Below are positions 15,678-24,124 of a stretch of DNA of 30,017 nucleotides, piece after piece. The notes below the pieces were generated by a model. The model saw only the letters and a program-made list of their open reading frames with translations. It was not told where the DNA came from and made no database searches. The DNA comes from Candidatus Bipolaricaulota bacterium (GTDB taxonomy: Bacteria; Bipolaricaulota; Bipolaricaulia; UBA7950; UBA9294): NCBI GenBank assembly GCA_030612175.1, contig JAUWOJ010000008.1, positions 1 to 30,017 of the forward strand, written 5' to 3'. Each line of letters starts with the position of its first letter. The first letter of the stretch is position 1. The translations under genes and the position numbers were made by a program.

Positions 15678-18206
15678 TCAATTCAACTTAAGGGCCAAAA
15701 TCTTTGAGACTCCATTCTTCATTGTTACTCCGTAGGCTCGGTCTGCATGGCGAATTGTTTCATTGTTGTGTGAGACAACGATCACCTGAATGCGCTCGGC
15801 ATAGTATCGCAACATCCGCGCGAGTCGCGTGATGTTTACAAGATCTAGTGCGGCGTCGATCTCGTCCAGAATAAAAAGCGGCGTTTGCTGATATTCCTGC
15901 AAGGCGAAGATGAAGGCTGTCGCAACTAAAGTCTGCTCTCCACCAGATAGTGAATCAATCAGGTGTGGTTCCTTATCTGGCGGGTTTGCTTTGATTAGGA
16001 GTCCCGAGTTGATATTCTCTGGCTCTTCAAGCTCTAGTGACGCGGTGCCACCTTCGAATAACTCATGAAAGATACGCTCGAAATGCTCATTGATCTGCGC
16101 TAGAGTGGAAAGGAAAAGCTCTTTCTTGCGCTGCTCAATCTGGCCAATGAGTATTTCTATCTCGTGTTTTTCAGTCTGAAGGGCAGTTACACGTTCGCTA
16201 AGTATGTCGAATTCTTGTTCGTAGGCTTTGCATTCGTCGATTGCCCGCATATTTATTGGCTCCAATCTGCGGAGGTCTTTCCTATTCTTTTGGACTAATT
16301 GCTCCAGCTGCCTTAGGGAGTCTTTGGCATAGTAAGAATCATCTTGTTCCTGTTTTCCGAAGGCTTCCAATTCCGCTCGTGCTTGTGCTTCCTCGCGCTC
16401 GTAACGTGCAAGACCACGTCGTATATTCTCTAACTGACGATACGTTTCTCGGCGCTTGTCGCGCAATGCGCGTAGATCGTCGCTACGTGTGGCTGTTTCA
16501 CCCTTTGCTAAGGTGGATTCTTGTTGCTGTGTGGAGAGTTCCTGCTCTTTGCGTTGGAGCTCGTCAGTCAGCTCCTCGATCTTCTCCTCTAGGTCGCTGA
16601 TCTCTCTTCCGGTTTTGGAGATTTGTTGACGCTTTCTTGTCGCATCAAAACCTGAATCTGCCGGTACTCTTGTCCCTGGTCTCTCTTTCTTTGTGCCTAT
16701 TCGGGAGCCACCAGTGAGCGCTCCTCCCTTACTTTGCAAGTCACCGTCCAGAGTTACTGCGCGCACTCCATCGATATCTCGGAGCGCTTCAAGGTGTTCA
16801 CTGACTACTGTGTCGTACAGTATATATTCAAATGCACGCCGGTATTTGGGATCAAAATCAACAAGATTGATCGCGTAATCGATAAGTCCTGGTAGCTTAA
16901 GGGCATCAGCCGAGGCAAGGCTTTTGGGTCGTGTGACTAGCCTGCGTAATGGGAGGATGCGTACACGACCAAGATGATTCTCCTTCAGGTAGTTGATGCA
17001 GTCGATTGCTGTCTCACGTGAGTCAACAACGATGTCGTTCAGGTGACCCGCGGCTGCTGTCTCAAAGGGTATCTCGAAACCGGAATTGGGTGTTGCGATT
17101 GAGGCAATGGTCCCGTAGACTCCGCTGCGCTTTCGTTCAAGGATGGCTTGCACAGCGCCACTGCGTTTAACTGCTGTTTTATTTCGTGCCTCTTCGGCGG
17201 CTTTGATCCGCGTTACTTCATCTATCATCTGCTGAAGATTAGTGACTTGCTGGTGCTTGAGATCGATCTCGCCCTGTTTTCGTGAGATTTCCGATCGCAG
17301 ATGCTCAACTTCCTTGATCAGATCAATTTGTCCGTCGCCGTGCATCTCTTCTCGAACGCTTTCAAGTTCCCATTCCTTATTCTCAACTTGGAGATCAAGC
17401 TTCTCTACATCTTCCTGTAACGTCTCTATGCGTCCTGAAAATTGAGTGCGTTCCTTTTCGGCGAGAAGAAGTGTTTCCTCTGCTTTCTTTCGCTTCAAAT
17501 ATCGGATGGATGCTTCTAAGCGATTCAGTTCTTGAGTCATGCGTTGATATTCCAGTGCAGCATCCCGTTCCTGTGAAAGAGAGAGTAATCGGCGGCGGCG
17601 TTCCGCCAGGATGATGCGGTGAGTATTCAACTTAGATTTCACTTCTTTGAGTTCAACGATCGCCTTGTTTCGTTTCTCGTCATAGGCAGCGATACCACAG
17701 ATTTCATCGATGATTTGGCGGCGTGTTGCCGCGTTGTCTTTTATCACTTTGGTGAGTGCTCCTTGGGCGATCAGCTGTTGTCCATCGGGGTCTATTCTTG
17801 CTTGTACCAATACTTGGTCAACCATTGCTCGCGAGCAAGCCTTACCCATGAAATAGTAAGAAGAGGAGCCATGGCTGATACGACGGCCGATAGTGATCTC
17901 TGGCGGGGAATCACCATTTGCAAGGAGATGATCGAATAGATGATTGGTGTTGCTAAGATGGAGAATGACTTCGGCGGCTTGGGCGGGAGAGTATTTCTCT
18001 CCACCATTGAAAATCAGGTGTTCCATTCTGTCGGATCGTAACTGTGAAGATCTCCTTCCCATAACGAAACTGATAGCGTCAAACAGATTTGATTTCCCGG
18101 AGCCGTTTTCTCCAATAATAGCGGTCAGACCATCGAAGAATGGGACTACTGTCTTCTTCCGAAAGGATTTGAACCCCGTGAGAGCCACGCGATTGATTCG
18201 TGTCAT
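15678..18206 (-). CDS. Chromosome condensation ATPase SMC, short-armed
   Basis: SMC ATPase of condensin. The N-terminal half-head has Walker A GENGSGKSN (32-40) and a QGALTKVI region. Coiled coil runs about 175-360, the hinge about 362-503 (SGVYGTIASIATPNSGFE...SKGGALTGGSR) and the return coil about 520-695. The C-terminal half-head has signature LSGGEQ (753-758), Walker B LFILDEIDAALD (777-788) and the switch His in VVSHN (811-815). All catalytic motifs are present. At 842 residues it is about 300 shorter than typical bacterial SMC (around 1150-1200), and the loss is in the coiled-coil arms, roughly 180 residues each. No frameshift or internal break is visible, so this is a real short-armed form. 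It is the first gene of the smc-scpA-scpB operon. Confidence 0.95.
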   Translation of the reverse strand: MTRINRVALTGFKSFRKKTVVPFFDGLTAIIGENGSGKSNLFDAISFVMGRRSSQLRSDRMEHLIFNGGEKYSPAQAAEVILHLSNTNHLFDHLLANGDSPPEITIGRRISHGSSSYYFMGKACSRAMVDQVLVQARIDPDGQQLIAQGALTKVIKDNAATRRQIIDEICGIAAYDEKRNKAIVELKEVKSKLNTHRIILAERRRRLLSLSQERDAALEYQRMTQELNRLEASIRYLKRKKAEETLLLAEKERTQFSGRIETLQEDVEKLDLQVENKEWELESVREEMHGDGQIDLIKEVEHLRSEISRKQGEIDLKHQQVTNLQQMIDEVTRIKAAEEARNKTAVKRSGAVQAILERKRSGVYGTIASIATPNSGFEIPFETAAAGHLNDIVVDSRETAIDCINYLKENHLGRVRILPLRRLVTRPKSLASADALKLPGLIDYAINLVDFDPKYRRAFEYILYDTVVSEHLEALRDIDGVRAVTLDGDLQSKGGALTGGSRIGTKKERPGTRVPADSGFDATRKRQQISKTGREISDLEEKIEELTDELQRKEQELSTQQQESTLAKGETATRSDDLRALRDKRRETYRQLENIRRGLARYEREEAQARAELEAFGKQEQDDSYYAKDSLRQLEQLVQKNRKDLRRLEPINMRAIDECKAYEQEFDILSERVTALQTEKHEIEILIGQIEQRKKELFLSTLAQINEHFERIFHELFEGGTASLELEEPENINSGLLIKANPPDKEPHLIDSLSGGEQTLVATAFIFALQEYQQTPLFILDEIDAALDLVNITRLARMLRYYAERIQVIVVSHNNETIRHADRAYGVTMKNGVSKILALKLN

Positions 18207-18363
18207 CGCCTAACGGTCCCTTTCTGCATGCTCGGTGAATAGGTTGGAGTGATAGATTTGTGTGCCATAACTCGCTTAGTCCATCCTTGTACTAGTCGGA
18301 AACGCCGCAGCCGCTCTCCTAGATTGTTCATAGTGGTTGTACTCCGAGTAGTCTACTGACAAA

Positions 18364-18397
18364 GCTTCTGTTACACAACAAAGCATAGAACAGAAGC
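18364..18397 (-). terminator. 9-bp perfect hairpin, possible minus-strand terminator
   Basis: GCTTCTGTT (18364-18372) and AACAGAAGC (18389-18397) pair perfectly around a 16-base loop. Read on the minus strand it is followed by TTTGTC, a weak terminator. It would suit a minus-strand transcript covering the structures at 18594-18746; on the plus strand there is no T-tract. Confidence 0.35.
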
Positions 18398-18593
18398 ATC
18401 ACATCCCATACCCTGTAATGGTTCTTTCGTGGCCCAAATAATGAGGGACAACAACAAGAATCTTGCAGCGCACACATCACTGTTTCTCCTTGGTAGATAC
18501 ACTTATCCCACAAGATCAAGACTAGAGACGTAGACACCACTGCAAAGGACGTGTAGGTGGGGAGCACAGATGTTTTGTCGCTTGTTCTTAGGA

Positions 18594-18690
18594 CGCGTGT
18601 CTGTTTGCGGCATTGCGTGTTGGTGTGGAGAGGAGGAAGCCCATCTTGCCGTGCGCGGAAAGCTTGTTAATCCTCGCACAGACAAGCGCG
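18594..18690. ncRNA. Candidate structured RNA (three-way junction)
   Basis: The outer stem CGCG+TGTCTGT (18594-18604) pairs with ACAGACA+AG bulge+CGCG (18678-18690). Inside, CGGCA (18608-18612)/TGCCG (18647-18651) carries an apical stem GGTGTGG (18622-18628)/CCCATC (18640-18645) with purine loop AGAGGAGGAAG. A second arm GTGCGCGGA (18651-18659)/TCCTCGCAC (18671-18679) has one mismatch and competes with the outer stem for two bases. The stems are near-symmetric, so the strand is not settled. I see no clear promoter and know no family that matches. Confidence 0.35.
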
Positions 18691-18700
18691 TGGAAAGGGG

Positions 18701-18746
18701 TCTAGCGTCAACGCGGAACAGAAGAGCAGCGTTGAATCGATCTAGA
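18701..18746. repeat. Bulged 14-bp inverted repeat overlapping the hppA -35
   Basis: TCTAG-CG-TCAACGC (18701-18714) pairs with GCGTTGA-at-CG-at-CTAGA (18729-18746), 14 pairs with two 2-base bulges and a 14-base loop. The right arm contains the hppA -35 element (18732-18737), so it may act as an operator as well as an RNA hairpin. Confidence 0.5.
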
Positions 18747-18760
18747 CCATGTAGTAGAAT
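18732..18760 (+). promoter_or_regulatory. hppA promoter (TTGAAT-17-TAGAAT)
   Basis: TTGAAT (18732-18737), a 17-base spacer and TAGAAT (18755-18760) match sigma70 well. Start of transcription would be near 18767, giving an hppA leader of about 80 bases. Confidence 0.6.
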
Positions 18761-18849
18761 GACTCAGTTTTGTCGTACTTAGGAGTGGCTCTTTGTTAGA
18801 GACCTAGCAAAGGAGAATCTCACTTTAAAAGAGAGGTGTGTGTAACGAG

Positions 18850-21054
18850 ATGACTGTTCTGATTGTCATACCGGCTGTAATATCGGTATTGGCATTGGTG
18901 AGCGCGTTCTTGTTTAACCGCTCGGTGGTGGCAAAAGCGCAGGGTACTGACCGAATGAAAGAGGTGCAGGGGTATATTCGTTCAGGAGCGTTTACATTCA
19001 TGCTGGAGGAGGCACGCGTAATGGGAATCACTATTCTCATTATTGGTGCCATATTGTGGGTCTTGTTCTATTGGGAGATTGCGGTAGCGTTTTGGATTGG
19101 ATCTATCCTTTCGATGGCTGCGGGATTCATTGGAATGAACGCAGCAACCCATGCCAACGCTCGTACAACGCATGCAGCGCGTACCTCGTTCAAAGAGGCG
19201 CTAAGTGTTGCATTCTCTGGTGGAAGTGTTATGGGGCTATCTGTAGCTGGATTAGCGTTGGCCGGCCTTGTTATCGTTGTAGTTGTATTTAGAAAGTGGT
19301 ATGACCCGGCCTTGCTGCACATCGAGACGAGATACCTCTTTGGAGTAAGCTCGCTGGGAGTTAACTTCATTCGCGGAGCACTAATCGTTAGCGCCTACTC
19401 GATGGGGGCGTCATTGGTTGCCTTATTTGACCGTGTCGGAGGCGGAATTTACACCAAGGCGGCTGATATGGCTGCTGACATGGTTGGGAAAGTGGAAATG
19501 CACATTCCCGAGGATGATCCCCGAAATCCAGCAACAATCGCGGATAATGTTGGTGACAACGTAGGCGATGTCGGAGGACTGGGAGCCGATCTTCTGGAAT
19601 CGTTCATTGGAGCTATCATCTCGGTGATCGTCATGGCCCTTTATATCTTTGTTGGGCGCGGGAATGAGAGCATCCAGGGACTCATTAGTCGTCTTGGGCT
19701 CAGTGCGGGCTTAAATGAGACAACGTACTGGTGGATCTTTATCGCTCCATTGATGATCGTTGCTGGGGGGTTGTTCTCGAGTTTGCTGGCGATGCTCTAT
19801 ATTCGATTCAGCAAACGCGAAGAAGGAATACAGCAGGTGCTGATGAACGCGACGCGTTTGGCTGCAGTCATTACTAGTCTGACAACATTCCTTTTCTGCT
19901 GGCTATCGCCGCTAGGTTGGAATATTCTCGGCGAGGTAATGCTTGGACTTGGTGCCGGGATCGCAATTGGTTTCTTTTCCGAATACTTCACATCAACTAG
20001 ATTCAAGCCAACACGTGAGCTTGCGAGAATGAACCAAGACGGACCCGCGGTAGGGGTTACCGAGGGAATGGCGCTTGGAATGATCAGTACCCTTTTTCCA
20101 GTGATCACTATTGCTACGGCTACAATACTTTCTTATCAGTTGGGCGGACTACTTGGAGTGGCATTTACTGCGATGGGCATGCTATCGTTTGTTGCAATGA
20201 CTGTTGCTGTAGACACCTATGGTCCAATAGCTGATAACGCGGGTGGGATTGCCACAATGGCCAAACTTCCATCCGAGGTTCGGGAACGAACGGATGCACT
20301 GGATGCGATAGGAAACACAACAGCCGCAATTGGAAAAGGATTTGCCATCGGATCGGCCGCCTTTGCCGCGTTGGGTCTAATTGCCGCATTTATGTGGTCA
20401 GCTATTGGCACCGCGGACAAAATTGTTCAGCCGCAGCTGCCGATTGTGGGGCAGATAGCTGCTCAGTTTTCTCCATCCGGGAGTCCGATCATGGTTGGGG
20501 CGTATGTTATCGCTGGCTTGATGCTTGGAGCAATGGTTCCATATGTATTCTCCGCTCTCCTTATTCGCGGAGTGAGTCGTACATCTGCGATCCTTGTTGA
20601 GGAGATTCGGCGTCAGTTCAGGGAGAATCCGAAAATCATGAGCGGTGAAGCCATGGCTGACCACAAACGCTGCATCAGCATTACCGCACATGGGGGACTC
20701 CATAAGATGTTCCTTCCGGCGGCAATCGCTGTCCTAACTCCGATTGCATTTGGATTGATTTTTGGCCGGTACGCTCTTAGTGGGTTCTTAATAGGCGCCC
20801 TTCTGTCGGCTATTCAGCTGGCTATTTTTTGCGGAAATGCTGGTGGCGCAATGGATAACGCTAAGAAGTATATTGAAGAGGGTCATTTTGGAGGCAAGAA
20901 TTCCGAAGCGCATGCAGCGAGCGTCATTGGTGATACCGTCGGAGATCCATTGAAGGACACAGTCGGCCCATCACTTGACATCTTGATAAAGCTGATGTCA
21001 GTAATCTCGCTTGTATTTGCTTCGCTGTTCCCGATTTTCCCTATCTTTGTGTAA
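18850..21054 (+). CDS. Membrane-bound ion-pumping pyrophosphatase, K+-dependent type
   Basis: Hydrolyses pyrophosphate in the membrane to pump H+ or Na+. The 734 residues have about 16 hydrophobic helices. Substrate motifs are intact: DNVGDNVGD (232-240), DTYGPIADNAGGIA, and the C-terminal GNAGGAMDNAKKYIEEG and GDTVGDPLKDTVGPSL. The diagnostic segment reads GNTTAAIGKG (488-497). Alanine at position 492, where K+-independent enzymes have lysine, indicates the K+-dependent subclass, which contains both Na+ and H+ pumps; I cannot decide between them. Start ATG 18850 follows GAGAGGTG at a rather long distance; an in-frame GTG at 18838 would add four residues. It is single-gene with its own promoter and terminator. 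Confidence 0.96.
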   Translation: MTVLIVIPAVISVLALVSAFLFNRSVVAKAQGTDRMKEVQGYIRSGAFTFMLEEARVMGITILIIGAILWVLFYWEIAVAFWIGSILSMAAGFIGMNAATHANARTTHAARTSFKEALSVAFSGGSVMGLSVAGLALAGLVIVVVVFRKWYDPALLHIETRYLFGVSSLGVNFIRGALIVSAYSMGASLVALFDRVGGGIYTKAADMAADMVGKVEMHIPEDDPRNPATIADNVGDNVGDVGGLGADLLESFIGAIISVIVMALYIFVGRGNESIQGLISRLGLSAGLNETTYWWIFIAPLMIVAGGLFSSLLAMLYIRFSKREEGIQQVLMNATRLAAVITSLTTFLFCWLSPLGWNILGEVMLGLGAGIAIGFFSEYFTSTRFKPTRELARMNQDGPAVGVTEGMALGMISTLFPVITIATATILSYQLGGLLGVAFTAMGMLSFVAMTVAVDTYGPIADNAGGIATMAKLPSEVRERTDALDAIGNTTAAIGKGFAIGSAAFAALGLIAAFMWSAIGTADKIVQPQLPIVGQIAAQFSPSGSPIMVGAYVIAGLMLGAMVPYVFSALLIRGVSRTSAILVEEIRRQFRENPKIMSGEAMADHKRCISITAHGGLHKMFLPAAIAVLTPIAFGLIFGRYALSGFLIGALLSAIQLAIFCGNAGGAMDNAKKYIEEGHFGGKNSEAHAASVIGDTVGDPLKDTVGPSLDILIKLMSVISLVFASLFPIFPIFV

Positions 21055-21084
21055 AACGCTTAGCAAGCATATGACGTAATGGTG

Positions 21085-21122
21085 GCGGGCTCTGCTCAGT
21101 AGTGGGCAGAGCCCGCTGTTTG
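21085..21122 (+). terminator. hppA rho-independent terminator
   Basis: GCGGGCTCTGC (21085-21095) pairs perfectly with GCAGAGCCCGC (21106-21116), an 11-bp GC-rich stem with a 10-base loop, followed by TGTTTGTGT. It sits 30 bases after the hppA stop. Confidence 0.85.
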
Positions 21123-21272
21123 TGTAAGAGGTGAAAGGAACGGCAATTGTTGATCGTAGCGCGGCAGTGGAGCGAATGTGTGGCTCCAGGGTGGGTGACA
21201 GCCGGAAATTGCTATCCCAGCAAGCTTTCTGTAACATCGTAGCAGTGAAGGTATCGCAAAAATGGAGTATTC

Positions 21273-21303
21273 TTGATTGTTGCCGGTGTAATAGTGCTAT
21301 ACT
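21273..21303 (+). promoter_or_regulatory. Extended -10 promoter for the hydrolase gene
   Basis: TGC-TATACT (21295-21303) is an extended -10 (TGnTATAAT-like). TTGATT at 21273-21278 is a -35 with a long 19-base spacer, tolerable with an extended -10. Predicted start is near 21310, 54 bases before the ATG. Confidence 0.45.
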
Positions 21304-21363
21304 CTGCTATTGAGGTGTTCAGTCGGGAGGAGATTCTCACGCGCTGGAAGTAAGGAGGAAGAG

Positions 21364-23106
21364 ATGCTAGAAAAGGCAATCTTGATTGTGTTTGCGATAA
21401 TCGGCGCAAGCTTTCTCTATGGACTGGTGACGCCAACCCCCATAGCTGAGCCTATGCAAGCGCAGGAAGAACTGATCGACGCGGGCCGGTTTGTCGTTGA
21501 ACAGGGGGGAAAACAACTACTTGAAGAGAGCTATACCTTGTTTTTTACTGCTGAAGAAGGATATATGCTCGTTTCTCAAACGAGGGCACCTGCGTTGGAA
21601 GATGGCGTTACGCTGGCACAACAGTACCAGCTCGACCCAGGGTTCACTCCAATTACATATCACGTTGCTGTTGATGCATCATCCGGCTTACAGATTGTCT
21701 CCGCGCAGTGGAGTAACCTTTTAGTTCATATGGAGATTCTGACCGGTGAAGGCGCTCGGTCAGGCAATGTTCTCCGAACGAGCAATGAAGTCATTCTCGA
21801 TAACAACCTGATCAGTCAGTATGTTCTACTAATCCTAGCAATGAAGGCGGGTGAAATCGAACGCGATTTCACGGCCATTGTTCCACAGGCGCTGTCATCC
21901 TTTGCCTCACACATGGAAGAACCAAGCATTATCAAGTTTACGTCTGGGGACATCCAGTATGAAGGAGGGCTTTACAGGCTACACATTGGTGATCTGCTGG
22001 TATTGCTTGTCATTCATGATGGCCGACTTGCAGGACTGGAAATCCCACGACAAAGAATCCACGCCTATAATTCTTCCCTTTTCCCAGAGGGGATATCACT
22101 TGGCGTAGAGGGAATCGCGGATGCCATTCCAAGTGGAATGGAGGAGCAAGAGGTAACCTTTAATAGTAATGGAATTACCCTCGCGGGAACGCTTACGGTT
22201 CCAGCGGGCGCATCCAAGCCTGTCCCCGCTGTCCTGTTTGTTCAGGGCGCAGGTGCGGTTGATCGAAATGGGAATGTGGCTGGAGTAGAGACAGATATGT
22301 TCCGTGATCTGGCCAACTCGCTTTCGCAAGCAGGAATCGCGTCGCTGCGCTACGACAAACGCGGAACGGGTGAAAGTGAGGGTGTGTTTTCTGATAGTTC
22401 AATGATTGACTTGCTTGCGGATGCGCGTAGCGGTCTTTCCGCGTTGCAAGGATGTGAGAAGATCGACGATCAGTCATGCTTTCTTATTGGGTATAGCGAA
22501 GGCGGAGTCCTTGCTCCAATCATAGCTAGTGAGCGAGATGATTTGGCGGGAATTGTAATTATTGGGGGAACGGCTCGTCCTCTTAATGTAATTATCCGCG
22601 AACAGGTGGAGCGCCTCAATCGCGGTTCAGGAATGAGTGAGGAGCAACTTCAAACAACGCTTGAGCAAGAGGATCAGTATCTGTCCTTTGTACGACTAAG
22701 CACAGGAGAATGGTCCAGGTACTCCTTTGGCGAACTCAAGGAAGCAATGCCATGGCTCACCGAAGAGAAATATGATGAGGTTACAGCGCTATCGCTCTCC
22801 TGGCTGCGTGAGCATTTCCAACATGACCCCCTTGCTACGATCAGTCAGGTAAGTTGTCCGGTACTGATTATTCAAGGGGAAAAGGACTTACTGATATCGG
22901 CAAGGGACGCAAAGCTTCTCGCAGCGGGTCTAGCGGGAGGAGGGAATGGTGATGTAACACTTAACATCTTTCCTGACCTCAATCACCTTCTGCGTTATCA
23001 CCCCGAGGAACCCAATCTGCTCAACCGTCATCTCGACTCGCCAATTGATCTTCGAGTGACTACAGCGATTAGTACCTGGTTACTTGACCACAATGTACCT
23101 CGCTGA
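21364..23106 (+). CDS. Membrane-anchored or secreted alpha/beta hydrolase
   Basis: A 580-residue protein. Residues 4-22 are a single hydrophobic segment (signal peptide or anchor), so the enzyme likely works outside the membrane. Residues about 30-260 are a poorly characterised domain. From about 262 (EEQEVTFNSNGITLAGTL) there is a dienelactone-hydrolase/acyl-peptidase-like alpha/beta hydrolase with oxyanion region FVQGAGAVDRNG, LRYDKRGTGESEG, nucleophile elbow G-Y-S378-E-G-G, acid Asp508 (QGEKDLLIS) and His541 (PDLNHLLRYH). The triad is complete, so it is probably active; the substrate (ester or peptide) is unknown. The ATG has AAGGAGG upstream; an in-frame extension to 21310 lacks a ribosome site. 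Its last codons overlap rsmA. Confidence 0.85.
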   Translation: MLEKAILIVFAIIGASFLYGLVTPTPIAEPMQAQEELIDAGRFVVEQGGKQLLEESYTLFFTAEEGYMLVSQTRAPALEDGVTLAQQYQLDPGFTPITYHVAVDASSGLQIVSAQWSNLLVHMEILTGEGARSGNVLRTSNEVILDNNLISQYVLLILAMKAGEIERDFTAIVPQALSSFASHMEEPSIIKFTSGDIQYEGGLYRLHIGDLLVLLVIHDGRLAGLEIPRQRIHAYNSSLFPEGISLGVEGIADAIPSGMEEQEVTFNSNGITLAGTLTVPAGASKPVPAVLFVQGAGAVDRNGNVAGVETDMFRDLANSLSQAGIASLRYDKRGTGESEGVFSDSSMIDLLADARSGLSALQGCEKIDDQSCFLIGYSEGGVLAPIIASERDDLAGIVIIGGTARPLNVIIREQVERLNRGSGMSEEQLQTTLEQEDQYLSFVRLSTGEWSRYSFGELKEAMPWLTEEKYDEVTALSLSWLREHFQHDPLATISQVSCPVLIIQGEKDLLISARDAKLLAAGLAGGGNGDVTLNIFPDLNHLLRYHPEEPNLLNRHLDSPIDLRVTTAISTWLLDHNVPR

Positions 23107-23938
23107 TGTCGACTCACGCGAGGTAGTCTTATCGATACTCCGGAAAGCGGGGATTAGACCAAACAAACAGCTTGGGCAGAACTTCCTTGTCGATCGCTCG
23201 GTAGCTGCGGCAATAATCGCTTGTGTCAAACAACTTGATCCGCAAGAGATTCTTGAAATTGGCATTGGTTTGGGAACAGTTACCGCGGAGCTTTCCAAGA
23301 TTGTCAGGCACATTGTTGGTGTTGAGATTGATTCACGGCTGGCTAATCTGGCCAGAGCAAGGTTAGATGGGCTAAACAACGTTGAAATCGAGTGTAAGAA
23401 TATTCTTAGCTTCGATCTCCTCCGGTGTTTTGGGAACAGTAAGATTGTTGTTGTGGGGAATATCCCCTATCGTATTACTGCTCCCATCCTGAGGTATCTC
23501 GTCAACAATCGTCATTCCATCAGTGAAGTGGTCCTTCTAACACAGGAGGAAGTAGTCCAGAAAATTGCGAGAAGCCCAGGAAAGGATGGATCCGGGCTGG
23601 GTGTTTTTGTGCAAGCGTACGCAGATGTTGAGATAATCAAGCGCGTATCCAAACGCTCTTTTTATCCTGTTCCGCAGGTCGATTCAGTTCTCTGGAAGCT
23701 CTGCTTCCTGAGAGAACCCCGATTTTCGTCTGCCCCCGAAAGCTTCTTTAGCGTTGTGCAAACGATCTATGGCAAGCGGAGGAAAATGATCCGAGTTGCA
23801 TTGCAAGATGTGCTAAACGCGGAACAGATAACGCTAGCGCTGGAGAAGGCTGAGATCGATCCATGCATTCGGGGAGAAACCTTGTCTTTTGTGGCGCTGG
23901 ACCAGCTAGCTCTGGAACTAGGCAAAATACTTGAATAA
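23093..23938 (+). CDS. 16S rRNA dimethyladenosine transferase RsmA/KsgA
   Basis: Dimethylates two adjacent adenosines in the 3' hairpin of 16S rRNA late in 30S assembly, using S-adenosylmethionine. Motifs in order: KQLGQNFLVD, SAM-binding EIGIGLGTVT, GVEIDSRL, catalytic GNIPYRITAPI, then LLTQEEVVQKI and FYPVPQVDSVLW. The C-terminal helical domain follows. Length about 281 is normal. Start ATG 23093 is assumed; TTG 23084 would add three residues. Neither has a good ribosome site, so translation is probably coupled to the overlapping hydrolase gene (14-23 shared bases). No hairpin terminator is clear in the 186 bases after the stop. Confidence 0.95.
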   Translation: MYLADVDSREVVLSILRKAGIRPNKQLGQNFLVDRSVAAAIIACVKQLDPQEILEIGIGLGTVTAELSKIVRHIVGVEIDSRLANLARARLDGLNNVEIECKNILSFDLLRCFGNSKIVVVGNIPYRITAPILRYLVNNRHSISEVVLLTQEEVVQKIARSPGKDGSGLGVFVQAYADVEIIKRVSKRSFYPVPQVDSVLWKLCFLREPRFSSAPESFFSVVQTIYGKRRKMIRVALQDVLNAEQITLALEKAEIDPCIRGETLSFVALDQLALELGKILE

Positions 23939-24124
23939 CAGCCAAGCTAGGTAGCATCCTTTCTTGTGTATGAGTAACAGTTAGGTTCGTGTTGACGCAA
24001 ACCAAAAGTAGCATGTCACAACGCTGTAGAGTCAGCATAAAATTGAACAGACCTATATTGTGCTTGATGGCAATGAGGTCAATCAAGAGGAAAGGAGGCT
24101 AGGATTTAGGGCAACGCTGAGCGC

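Larger units (their letters stand above)
18207..18849. other. Gene-free region rich in inverted repeats
   Basis: About 640 bases between the start codons of smc (minus) and hppA (plus). Open frames here lack ribosome sites and protein-like composition. The stretch instead holds three strong inverted-repeat structures (18364-18397, 18594-18690, 18701-18746) and the hppA promoter (18732-18760), listed separately. I could not match it to RNase P RNA, SRP RNA or 6S RNA by their conserved motifs. Confidence 0.5.

Noticed and set aside
18328..18567. Minus-strand 79-codon open frame in the smc-hppA spacer
   Set aside because: No ribosome site, Cys/Leu-rich random-looking sequence, and it overlaps a strong hairpin.
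18364..18770. RNase P RNA, SRP RNA or 6S RNA in the smc-hppA spacer
   Set aside because: Neither strand contains the GAGGAAAGTCC/ACAGAA cores of RNase P RNA or the GGAAGGAAGCAGCC apical loop of SRP RNA, and the layout does not match the long bubble-containing 6S hairpin.
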